Assembly (NCBI GenBank): GCA_016867725.1 | Contig: VGIX01000043.1 | Coordinates: 1 to 12,105, forward strand | From: Candidatus Effluviviaceae Genus I sp. | Lineage (GTDB): Bacteria > Joyebacterota > Joyebacteria > Joyebacterales > Joyebacteraceae | Reading direction: 5' to 3' | DNA: 12,105 nt | Shown here: positions 5,939-12,105 of the stretch, one piece after another | Numbering within the stretch: position 1 is the first letter of the stretch | Layout: each line of letters starts with the position of its first letter | The notes under the pieces: generated by a model | Database searches by the model: none | The model's input: the letters and a program-made list of their open reading frames with translations, nothing else | What the model was told of the DNA's origin: nothing | Position numbers and translations under genes: made by a program

Positions 5939-7321
5939 TCAGGCGTACCGCGCCGACTTGATCTTCCGGGCGAACTTCGGGACGTACTCCTTCTCCCAGA
6001 CGTCGTCCGCGATCGCCCGGTAGTCCCGCGCGTACTCGTCGATCTCGCCCTTGAGCTCGGTGACGAGCGTCTCCGCGCCCGGGTGCGTGGGGTGCGCGCC
6101 GCACTTCACGACGGCGTCGCGCAGCACCGTGGGTTCATCGATCAGCATGCACGGGGTGAGCATGTTCTCCCGATACGGCTGCCTGGAACGGATCGCCTTC
6201 ATGAAGTCGGAGTTCAGGGCGTCCTTGAGCGACGTCTCTTTGATGTTGTCCACCGCGAAGTGGCAGAAGACACACGGCTCGACGTCGCCGTTGGCGTTGA
6301 TGTGGATGTACTCGCGGCCTGCGGCGATGCAGCCCTCGACGTAGTAGCCGTCGTTCCAGAAGTCGCCGATGAAGATGGGCTTCCGCTCGCGCACCTCAAG
6401 AAGCCGCCGCCTGAGCCAGTCTCGCTGCTCCGGGGTCGGCATCAGGTCCGTCCGCGGCTCTCTCCCGATCGGGATGTACTGGAAGTACCACGCGACGAGC
6501 GCGCCCTTCGCGATCATCATGTCGAGGAGCTCGTCGCTCGCGATCTGCTCGAGATTGAGGCGCGTCTCCGTGAACGACGCGCCGAACAGGACGCCCGTCT
6601 CGCGCAGGGCGTCCATAGCCGACATCACGGTGTCGAAGGCCCCGGGCCCGCGACGCTCGTCCGTGAGCTCGCGGAAGCCCTCGAGGCTGATCATCGGCGC
6701 GACGTTCCCGCACTCCTCGAGGCGCTTCGCCACGCGGTCGTCGATGAGCGAGCCGTTCGTATAGAGCTGGAAGTAGACGTCGTCGTGCTCCCTCCAGATG
6801 TCGAACATGTCGGGCCGCGTGAAGACCTCGCCGCCGCTCATGACGATGAAGTGCGTGCCCATCGCCTTGGCCTCGGTGATGACCCGGTCGACGAGCTCCG
6901 TGGGCAGGCCCTGGTGCTGCTCGTACTCGCCGGCGTAGCATCCGGGGCAGCGGAGATTGCAGCGCATCGTCGGACTGATCACGAGGAGCATCGGTGGCCG
7001 GAACCCCTCGGCGGCCGGCACGTCGAACTCGCGCATGTCGGTTCCGATCAGGAAGGCGTTGACGAAGAGGTTCGAGATGAGCTTCTTCCGGCAGTTCGGC
7101 GAGAGCCGGTCGTACACCTCCCTGGCCATCATGAGCGCCGGGTGGCGGCGCTCGAAGTACTCTCTGATGGCGCGGATCGTCGCGCGGTCGCGCTCGACGC
7201 GAGTCAGCCGTTCGGCGAAGGCCGTGGCCCGGACGAGGTTGTCCACCGACAGGTGCGGCACGAGCCCCATGAGCGTCTTCGCCGCCTGGGCCTTCGTGAA
7301 CCTCCTGAGACTCGTCGTCAT
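5939..7321 (-). CDS. Radical SAM protein with SPASM-like C-terminal cysteines
   Basis: This 460-residue enzyme has the radical SAM cluster motif C121-x3-C125-x2-C128 (CNLRCPGCYAG) and the SAM-binding GGE at 163-165. C-terminal cysteines (C331, C350, C353, C391, C407), with HINANGDVEPCVFCHF around 340-355, indicate a SPASM/Twitch-like auxiliary iron-sulfur region. An N-terminal helical domain of about 105 residues, containing NCRKKLISNLFVNAF, precedes the barrel. The whole sequence resembles a widespread COG0535-like family whose reaction I do not know. The ATG at 7321 is chosen because it overlaps the stop of the glycosyltransferase gene (ATGA), is preceded by GAGGAGG at nine bases, and begins the recognisable protein; the same frame runs further upstream without family-like sequence. 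As the last gene of the four-gene cassette, it may act on the lipid or sugar made there, which is inference. Confidence 0.9.
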   Translation of the reverse strand: MTTSLRRFTKAQAAKTLMGLVPHLSVDNLVRATAFAERLTRVERDRATIRAIREYFERRHPALMMAREVYDRLSPNCRKKLISNLFVNAFLIGTDMREFDVPAAEGFRPPMLLVISPTMRCNLRCPGCYAGEYEQHQGLPTELVDRVITEAKAMGTHFIVMSGGEVFTRPDMFDIWREHDDVYFQLYTNGSLIDDRVAKRLEECGNVAPMISLEGFRELTDERRGPGAFDTVMSAMDALRETGVLFGASFTETRLNLEQIASDELLDMMIAKGALVAWYFQYIPIGREPRTDLMPTPEQRDWLRRRLLEVRERKPIFIGDFWNDGYYVEGCIAAGREYIHINANGDVEPCVFCHFAVDNIKETSLKDALNSDFMKAIRSRQPYRENMLTPCMLIDEPTVLRDAVVKCGAHPTHPGAETLVTELKGEIDEYARDYRAIADDVWEKEYVPKFARKIKSARYA

Positions 7322-8490
7322 ACGGCAGTTCCTCCTCGCGCCGCCCCACGGGGCTCCTCGAGCGCGGGCTTCGCCGGGCGATCCCCGGCGAGAACCTCCT
7401 CGTACACGTCCGCGATCTCCCTGGCGACCCTGTCCCACGAGTACCGGTCCACGGCGCGCCGCGCCCGCTCGGCCATCCGCCGCCTCAGCCTCTGGTCTCG
7501 CGCGAGCGCGACGACCGCGGCCGCGATCTCGTCCGCCGCGCCGCGGCGCACGAGGAGCCCGGTCTCGCGGTCGCGGATCACCGCCCGGTAGCCCGCGATG
7601 TCGGACGCGACGATCGGGGCGCCGGCGGCCATCGCCTCGAGGAGCACGATCCCGAAGCTCTCGCCCCCGACGGCCGGGGAGCAGAAGACGTCGGCGCTCG
7701 CGAAGTGCCGCGCGAGGGAGTCGCGCGACACGAACCCGGCGAAGTGCACGGCGTGGCGGCAGGACGGCGGCACGAAGCCCTTGTAGTAGGCGGCCAGCGG
7801 GCCGCCGCCGACCACGACGACGCGAACGTCCGGGACGGCCGCCGCGATGTCGGGGAGCGCCCGGAAGAGGAACTTGAGTCCCTTCCTCGGCTCGAAGCGG
7901 CCCACGAACAGCACGTTGAAGCGGCCGTCGCGCAGCTCGGGAAGCGGCGTCGCCGACGCGAACCGCTCGACGTCCACGCCGTTGGGGATCACGCGGTAGC
8001 GCCCCGGAAAGTGGGGCTCGACGGTGCGCCTCGCGGCGTCCGACACGGCGATCCTCGCGGCGAGCTTGTCGGCGGACGGCGCGAGCAGCGACCGAAACAC
8101 CCGATACGCGACGGGCGACTCGTTGCTCGCGTGGAACGTGCCGACGACCGGCGCCTCCGCCTCCCTGAGCACCGACAGACACAGCGCCGGCATGAACGGC
8201 TCGTGGAGGTGGAGGATGTCGAACCGCTCACGGGCGAGGACCTCCCGCACGCGGGCGGACATCCTGAGGTCCATCGCCACGGGGCAGAGGGAACCGTTGG
8301 CCGGGACCGCGACGGAGCGCCCGATGCGGAGCACGGCGCCGTCGCGGTGCCCGTCGCCCTTCCCGAAGCACGTGGTGACGACGCGCACGTCATGACCGAG
8401 CGCCTCGAGACCGAGCCGCAGATGGTACACGTGCTCGGTGACGCCCCCGGGATACGGGTAGTACGTCGGGGTCACGATACCGACCTTCAC
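7318..8490 (-). CDS. GT4-family glycosyltransferase, PimA-like
   Basis: This 390-residue GT-B enzyme should transfer a sugar from a nucleotide donor to a membrane-associated acceptor. The N-terminal loop is PGGV at 14-17, with HLHEP at 94-98 and a His in GTFHASN (H120). The C-terminal domain has VIPNGVDVERF at 167-177, GRFEPRKG at 197-204 (R198, K203), and the E-x7-E pair E277/E285 in GGESFGIVLLEAMAAG. These positions closely parallel the catalytic His, phosphate-binding Arg/Lys and Glu of mycobacterial phosphatidylinositol mannosyltransferase PimA, as I recall them. That suggests a phospholipid-type acceptor, although other GT4 enzymes share the layout. No signal peptide; such enzymes sit at the inner face of the membrane. 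The start is a GTG overlapping the upstream stop (GTGA), with a strong GGGAGGGA site seven bases before it. The 3' end overlaps the radical SAM start by 4 bases. Confidence 0.92.
   Translation of the reverse strand: MKVGIVTPTYYPYPGGVTEHVYHLRLGLEALGHDVRVVTTCFGKGDGHRDGAVLRIGRSVAVPANGSLCPVAMDLRMSARVREVLARERFDILHLHEPFMPALCLSVLREAEAPVVGTFHASNESPVAYRVFRSLLAPSADKLAARIAVSDAARRTVEPHFPGRYRVIPNGVDVERFASATPLPELRDGRFNVLFVGRFEPRKGLKFLFRALPDIAAAVPDVRVVVVGGGPLAAYYKGFVPPSCRHAVHFAGFVSRDSLARHFASADVFCSPAVGGESFGIVLLEAMAAGAPIVASDIAGYRAVIRDRETGLLVRRGAADEIAAAVVALARDQRLRRRMAERARRAVDRYSWDRVAREIADVYEEVLAGDRPAKPALEEPRGAARGGTAV
7331..7337 (-). promoter_or_regulatory. Ribosome binding site for the radical SAM gene
   Basis: GAGGAGG on the minus strand lies nine bases before the ATG at 7321. 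It decides the start, since the same frame stays open for another 860 bases upstream within the glycosyltransferase gene. Confidence 0.7.
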
Positions 8491-10784
8491 CGCCCTGTCC
8501 CTCCCTGCCACACGGGCTGGAGCATGCACCACTGATCGGGGTACCTCGCGATGTACCTCTCCATGATGCCCGCGATGCGCTGCGTGTGCCTGCGCACGGC
8601 CGCGTCGTCGCCGTCGCCGCCGTCGGGCAGGATCGGAGGCTCGATGAACCCGATGAACGTGCCGTCCGGCTGCCGGATGCAGAAGCCCGGCACGATGGGC
8701 GCGCCGCTTCGCACCGACCAGTACGCGGCCCCGCGCGGCAGCTGCGTGCGCTCTCCGAAGAAGTCCACCTCCACGCCGTCGGCGCCGACGAGCCGCTCCC
8801 CGACGACGAACACGATCTCGTTCCTTCTGAGCGCGCGGCCGACCTTGAGCGGGCTGCCCAGCGGTATCACGCGGATCCCGAGGCGCTCGCGCATCGCCGT
8901 GACGACGGTGTTCGACGTCTCCCGGGTCACGGGCTCGACGATCGCCGAGAGCGCGGGGAGCCCCTCGGACCCCGCGAGCGCCGCGCCTCCGACGTCCCAG
9001 CTGCCGAGGTGCGCCGTCACGAAGATCGCCCCTCTGCCGAGCTTGAGCGCGTCCCTCAGATGCTCGATCCCCTCGATCCGGACGAGCCTCTCGACCTCGG
9101 GCGCGCGCTTCGAGGCCAGCCCGAAGAAGTCGGCCCAGTAGAGAGCGTAGCTCCGGAAGACCCTGCGCGCGAGCGCCTTCACCTCGTCGCTGCCGGCCGG
9201 CCTTCCGACCACGCGGGCGATGTTCGCGGCCGCGGTGCGCTTCTTGTCCGGCATCAGGAAGTACGCCGCATCGGCCAGGACCGTCGCCACGGCGTAGCTC
9301 GCGCGCCGCGGCAGCCGCGACGCGAGCAGCGTGCTCGCCCTCATGAGCGGATACGCGTTCAGCAGGTTGAGCGTGGACGTGTCGGCGAGCAGGAAGACCG
9401 ACACGGCCGCGTACCCGAGGCACGCGGCCGCCAGCACGGCGAGCAGGAGCCTGGGACCGACGGCGTCGACGATGATGCCCGAGAGAATGCCCGCGACCCC
9501 GAACGCGGTGCGCGCGATCATGTCGCGGAACCCGAACGCCTTCCCGACCACCCCGCCCGGCATGCTCTCCTGGAGCACGGTGTCCGACATCACCGTCGGG
9601 ATGGCCACGCACACTCCGAGCACGGCGACCCCCGCGGTGAGGGCCTGGACGGAGTGCGCGCCCGACAGCGCGGCGATGGAGAGCCCGGCCACGGCGAACG
9701 ACAGCACGATGAGAAGGCGACGCGGGACGCCCTGGAGGAGGCGGCCCATGGCGAGGGAGCCGGCGAGCATGCCGACGCCCCCGACCGACAGGAGCACTCC
9801 CACGCCCGCGGCCCCGACGCCGAACTCGTTGCGGAGATAGACGGGGCAGACCACGAGCACGAAGCCCGTGACGAACATGATGGCCGACAGCGACACGGTG
9901 GAGAAGACGACCGGCCGCGAGCCACGCATCGTCCGGAGCCCCTGCCTGAGGTCCGCGGCGAGCCCCTGGTAGGCCGTGCCGATGACGCCCACCTCCTCGC
10001 CGATCGGAGCGGCCAGATCGCGGCTCAGCCTGGCCGCCTCCTCGGCGATGCGCGGCGCGTGGCCGAGTCTCGCGGCCCTCCCGGGGCGGATCCTCGCCGG
10101 CGCGGCGCGTCGCCGCTCCCTCGCCGTCCGCACCTCGTCCACGCTCCGCATCGCGATGAGGGAGACGCACACGGCGGAGATCACGTACGTCGCCGAGTCC
10201 GCGAAGAAGCCGGTCGTGTAGCCGAGACGCTCCACGAGCACGCCGCCTCCGGCCGGGCCGAGCACGAGCGCCGCGGTCATCGCCGCGTTCACGAGCGAGT
10301 TCGCGCCCATGAGGTGCTCGTCCGGGACGACCTGCGGCATCGCGGCGAACCTGGCGGAGAGATACAGGCGGTTGAGCGAGAAGACGAGGAAGATGAGCAC
10401 GTAGACCGGGACCATCGACCTGCCGGCCACGAGGGGGATGAGCGCGACGAGGAGCGCGCGGGCGATGTCGCACACGACCATGAGCCGCTTGCGGTCGAGG
10501 CGGTCGGCGTACACGCCGGAGATCGGCGCGAAGACGAGCACTGGCGCGCTGGCGAGAAGGAGGATCTTCGAGAACTCGAGGCCCTTCGTCTCTCCCGCGC
10601 TCAGGGAGAACACGACGGCCGTGAGCGCCATCAGGTTGAGGTAGTCGCCGAGCTGCGAGGCGAGCGTGCCGGCCCACAGGAGCGTGAACCCCCGGTTCCG
10701 GAAGAGCCCCATGAACCCCGTGCTCCGCTGTGTCAGCCCGTCCCTCGGCAAGGGATGTGCTCCTTCGCTCTCCGGACCGCTCAC
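8487..10784 (-). CDS. MFS transporter fused to LpxL/HtrB-type lysophospholipid acyltransferase
   Basis: This 765-residue protein is a fusion. Residues about 25-465 form a major facilitator transporter with many hydrophobic segments and the motif A signature GVYADRLDRKRL at 90-101; a long basic cytoplasmic loop (about 214-265) separates its halves. Residues about 485-765 form a lipid A acyltransferase-type (LABLAT) domain with H592-x4-D597 in AHLGSWD, GERLVGADGVEVDFFGER at about 662-679, and YPDQWCMLQPVW at 748-759, the typical C-terminal end of the LpxL/HtrB family. The acyltransferase should acylate a lipid or glycolipid, and the transporter half may move it across the membrane, as in the known LplT-Aas fusion, which uses a different acyltransferase family. 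The GTG at 10784 overlaps the PhaR-like stop (GTGA) with GAGG eight bases before it. An ATG at 10712 (MGLFRNRGF) is a plausible alternative start that keeps all domains. Confidence 0.88.
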   Translation of the reverse strand: MSGPESEGAHPLPRDGLTQRSTGFMGLFRNRGFTLLWAGTLASQLGDYLNLMALTAVVFSLSAGETKGLEFSKILLLASAPVLVFAPISGVYADRLDRKRLMVVCDIARALLVALIPLVAGRSMVPVYVLIFLVFSLNRLYLSARFAAMPQVVPDEHLMGANSLVNAAMTAALVLGPAGGGVLVERLGYTTGFFADSATYVISAVCVSLIAMRSVDEVRTARERRRAAPARIRPGRAARLGHAPRIAEEAARLSRDLAAPIGEEVGVIGTAYQGLAADLRQGLRTMRGSRPVVFSTVSLSAIMFVTGFVLVVCPVYLRNEFGVGAAGVGVLLSVGGVGMLAGSLAMGRLLQGVPRRLLIVLSFAVAGLSIAALSGAHSVQALTAGVAVLGVCVAIPTVMSDTVLQESMPGGVVGKAFGFRDMIARTAFGVAGILSGIIVDAVGPRLLLAVLAAACLGYAAVSVFLLADTSTLNLLNAYPLMRASTLLASRLPRRASYAVATVLADAAYFLMPDKKRTAAANIARVVGRPAGSDEVKALARRVFRSYALYWADFFGLASKRAPEVERLVRIEGIEHLRDALKLGRGAIFVTAHLGSWDVGGAALAGSEGLPALSAIVEPVTRETSNTVVTAMRERLGIRVIPLGSPLKVGRALRRNEIVFVVGERLVGADGVEVDFFGERTQLPRGAAYWSVRSGAPIVPGFCIRQPDGTFIGFIEPPILPDGGDGDDAAVRRHTQRIAGIMERYIARYPDQWCMLQPVWQGGTGR
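8498..8505 (-). promoter_or_regulatory. Ribosome binding site for the glycosyltransferase GTG start
   Basis: GGGAGGGA on the minus strand lies seven bases before the GTG at 8490. It supports this non-ATG start, which coincides with the first residues of the GT4 fold (VKVGIVTPTYYP). Confidence 0.7.
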
Positions 10785-11113
10785 TCCGCCGGCCTCGGCT
10801 CCGGGCCGAGGTCGCCGACGGAGCCGCGGAGCGTCTCGGCTCCGTGCGCCGCGCCGGCGATGGCCGACCTCGCCGCGGCGAGCAGCCGGTCCACGGCGGC
10901 CGCCCCGGCCGGGTCTCCCGGCTTCCGCCTGAGCCGCTCGAGGACCGACTGGAGGAGCGTCACGCCCGTGATGTCCTCACCGCTCCCCTTCCATTCCACC
11001 GTCACGCTCTCGCCGGCCGCGATGAGGTCCGAGAGCTCGAGAAGCGTGATGGTCCTCGCCTGCGCGGCGTCGTAGAGCCGCCTGTTCGAGTACTTGATGA
11101 TGCGTCTCACCAT
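10781..11113 (-). CDS. PhaR-like polyhydroxyalkanoate regulator DNA-binding domain protein
   Basis: This 110-residue protein matches the PHB/PHA accumulation regulator N-terminal DNA-binding domain: RRIIKYSNRRLYDAAQARTI at 3-22, then LLELSDLIAAGESVTV and GEDITGVTLLQSVLE at 45-59. Residues about 63-110 are Ala/Gly/Pro-rich with one helix and no second PHA-regulator domain, so it is shorter than full PhaR of PHB-storing proteobacteria (about 180 residues, from memory). No PHA synthase, depolymerase or phasin gene is in the window. It starts the tight four-gene cassette; its stop overlaps the start of the MFS-acyltransferase (GTGA). AAAGG lies about six bases before its ATG, and a sigma70-like promoter sits about 46 bases upstream. 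It may be an autoregulator of the cassette, or act on another lipid or storage-related target. Confidence 0.85.
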   Translation of the reverse strand: MVRRIIKYSNRRLYDAAQARTITLLELSDLIAAGESVTVEWKGSGEDITGVTLLQSVLERLRRKPGDPAGAAAVDRLLAAARSAIAGAAHGAETLRGSVGDLGPEPRPAE

Positions 11114-11158
11114 GGCTGCCTTTCCCAGGGCCGCTCCCGTTTTGTGCGGCGCACCACG

Positions 11159-11187
11159 AATCTATGAGCGCGCGCCGGAATCGTCAA
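11159..11187 (-). promoter_or_regulatory. Sigma70-like promoter candidate for the PhaR/acyltransferase/GT/radical SAM cassette
   Basis: On the minus strand, TTGACG (11187-11182) and TAGATT (11164-11159) are separated by exactly 17 bases. The first box differs from the -35 consensus at one base, the second matches -10 at four of six. AT-rich hexamers at this spacing stand out in this GC-rich DNA. The -10 box contains the TAG stop codon of the OPT gene. Transcription would begin about 40 bases before the PhaR-like ATG. Confidence 0.6.
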
Positions 11188-12105
11188 GAGGCGTTTCCGT
11201 CGTGGCGCCGCTGCCGCCTGCCGCGGCCCGCCCGCTTCCCAGCCCGGCGGCCAGGGCCAGGGCCGCGGCAAGGACGAGGAAGACCGCGACGGACACGAGG
11301 CCGGACGCGGATCCCGCCCACTCGAACCCCACCTCCATCCGCTCCTGAATGCCCGCGTTGACGAGACCCGCCACGACGATGCCGACGATCGCTCCGCCCG
11401 CGATGAGCCCCGACGCGAACAGGACTCCGCGCTCGCGCCGCTCATGCCGGACGGCGGCGGTCCTCGTGCGCTCGAAGAGGTAGCGGACCACGGCCCCCGC
11501 GGCGACCGGCGTCGTGAGCCGGATCGGGAGGTAGAGCCCGACGGCGAACGGCAGCGACGGCGCGCCGAGGAGCTCGACGCACGCCGCGAGGCACACCCCG
11601 ATGATGACGAGCGTCCAGGGCAGCGACATGGTGAGGACGCCCTTGACGACCATCGACATGAGGACCGCCTGCGGCGCGGGAAGCCTCTCCGACCCGATCC
11701 CGTACGCGCGGTGGAGGAAGAAGACGACCCAGCCGATGCACACGGCGGACGTGAGCACGCCGATCATCTCCCCCACCTGCTGCCGCCACGGCGTGGCCCC
11801 GACGAGGAACCCGGTCTTGAGATCCTGCGACGTGTCGCCTGCGATGCTGATGGCGACGCACACGACCGCGCCGACCGTCACGGCGGCCACCGTGCCCTCG
11901 GGGCCGGTCCAGCCCAGCCTCAGGAACACGACGCTCGTCGCGAGCAGCGTCCCGATGGTCATGCCCGACACGGGGCTCGACGAGCTCCCGATGAGCCCCA
12001 CGATGCGCGACGCCACTGTCACGAAGAAGAAGCTGAAGATGACGATGAGAGCGGCGCCGACGCCGTTGACCGGGATCTGCGGAAGGGCCCACGCGCAGAC
12101 GGCCA
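11162..12105 (-). CDS. OPT family oligopeptide transporter, C-terminal half (5' partial)
   Basis: About 313 residues of an integral membrane transporter are visible; the reading frame continues past the window edge. The GTG at 12022 is internal, since the upstream codons give ALPQIPVNGVGAALIVIFSF, another membrane-type segment. The stretch SRIVGLIGSSSSPVSGMTIG is a hallmark of bacterial OPT family proteins, and GDTSQDLKTGFLVGATPWRQ follows as expected. Several further hydrophobic helices are present, the last near VSVAVFLVLAAALALAAG, ending in a Gly/Ala-rich tail. OPT proteins take up oligopeptides or metal-chelate-like compounds by proton coupling; which one applies here is unknown. The TAG stop lies 48 bases before the PhaR-like gene, with no terminator-like T-run between, so read-through into the cassette is possible. 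Confidence 0.92.
   Translation of the reverse strand, partial: AVCAWALPQIPVNGVGAALIVIFSFFFVTVASRIVGLIGSSSSPVSGMTIGTLLATSVVFLRLGWTGPEGTVAAVTVGAVVCVAISIAGDTSQDLKTGFLVGATPWRQQVGEMIGVLTSAVCIGWVVFFLHRAYGIGSERLPAPQAVLMSMVVKGVLTMSLPWTLVIIGVCLAACVELLGAPSLPFAVGLYLPIRLTTPVAAGAVVRYLFERTRTAAVRHERRERGVLFASGLIAGGAIVGIVVAGLVNAGIQERMEVGFEWAGSASGLVSVAVFLVLAAALALAAGLGSGRAAAGGSGATTETPLDDSGARS

Noticed and set aside
5513-7591. A 692-codon open frame on the + strand antisense to the regulator and radical SAM genes
   Set aside because: It spans two well-supported genes on the other strand and has no recognisable domain.
7322-8182. An upstream extension of the radical SAM frame, giving 747 residues
   Set aside because: The added part is an out-of-frame shadow of the glycosyltransferase. 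The ATG at 7321 has a strong ribosome binding site and the 4-base overlap.
8491-10677. An upstream extension of the glycosyltransferase frame, giving 1119 residues and an apparent giant fusion
   Set aside because: The added part is an out-of-frame reading of the MFS-acyltransferase. The GT4 fold begins exactly at the GTG at 8490.
8586-11075. An 829-codon open frame on the + strand antisense to the MFS-acyltransferase
   Set aside because: The composition is Arg/His/Glu/Asp/Pro-rich with no motif or hydrophobic pattern, while the opposite strand encodes two clear domains in the same stretch.
11114-11161. A possible intrinsic terminator between the OPT and PhaR-like genes
   Set aside because: Only a 4-bp stem (GTGC/GCAC) is present, and on the transcribed strand it is followed by A residues, not T residues.

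Overview
The window is very GC-rich (about 70% by eye), gene-dense bacterial DNA with short gaps, several GTG starts and repeated 4-base stop/start overlaps. The gene content (a four-subunit flavin/iron-sulfur amine dehydrogenase, a DUF3160 secreted protein, an OPT transporter and a PhaR-like domain protein) fits a high-GC environmental bacterium, possibly from a poorly cultured phylum. No marker gene is present, so the taxonomy is an inference with low confidence. I saw no rRNA, tRNA, CRISPR array, insertion sequence or phage gene.

Left part, + strand (1-3173): four overlapping genes form one operon. They encode an FAD/NAD(P)-type oxidoreductase whose 5' end, including part of a [2Fe-2S] ferredoxin domain, lies outside the window; a two-cluster ferredoxin subunit; a small BFD-like [2Fe-2S] subunit; and a DAO-family flavoprotein resembling the sarcosine oxidase beta subunit. 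Content and order match the dye-linked L-proline dehydrogenase type (alpha, ferredoxin, BFD-like, beta), a relative of HCN synthase, opine oxidase and sarcosine oxidase. The substrate cannot be read from the sequence, but oxidation of proline, hydroxyproline, sarcosine or a similar secondary amine is the natural expectation.

Right part, - strand (12105 down to 3227): seven co-directional genes converge on the operon above. In transcription order they are the C-terminal half of an OPT-family transporter; a PhaR-type small DNA-binding protein; an MFS transporter fused to an LpxL/HtrB-type lipid acyltransferase; a PimA-like GT4 glycosyltransferase; a radical SAM enzyme with a SPASM-like C-terminus; an XRE-cupin regulator; and a secreted DUF3160 protein. 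The middle four form a tight cassette in which each junction is a 4-base ATGA or GTGA overlap. A good sigma70-like promoter candidate (TTGACG, 17-base spacer, TAGATT) overlaps the stop codon of the OPT gene and would drive this cassette.

The cassette is the most interesting part. It combines a lipid-type acyltransferase fused to a possible flippase or exporter, a PimA-like sugar transferase, a radical SAM enzyme and a PhaR-like regulator. Together they read as a possible uncharacterised membrane glycolipid synthesis, modification and translocation pathway. That reading is inference from domain content and translational coupling; no product is known.
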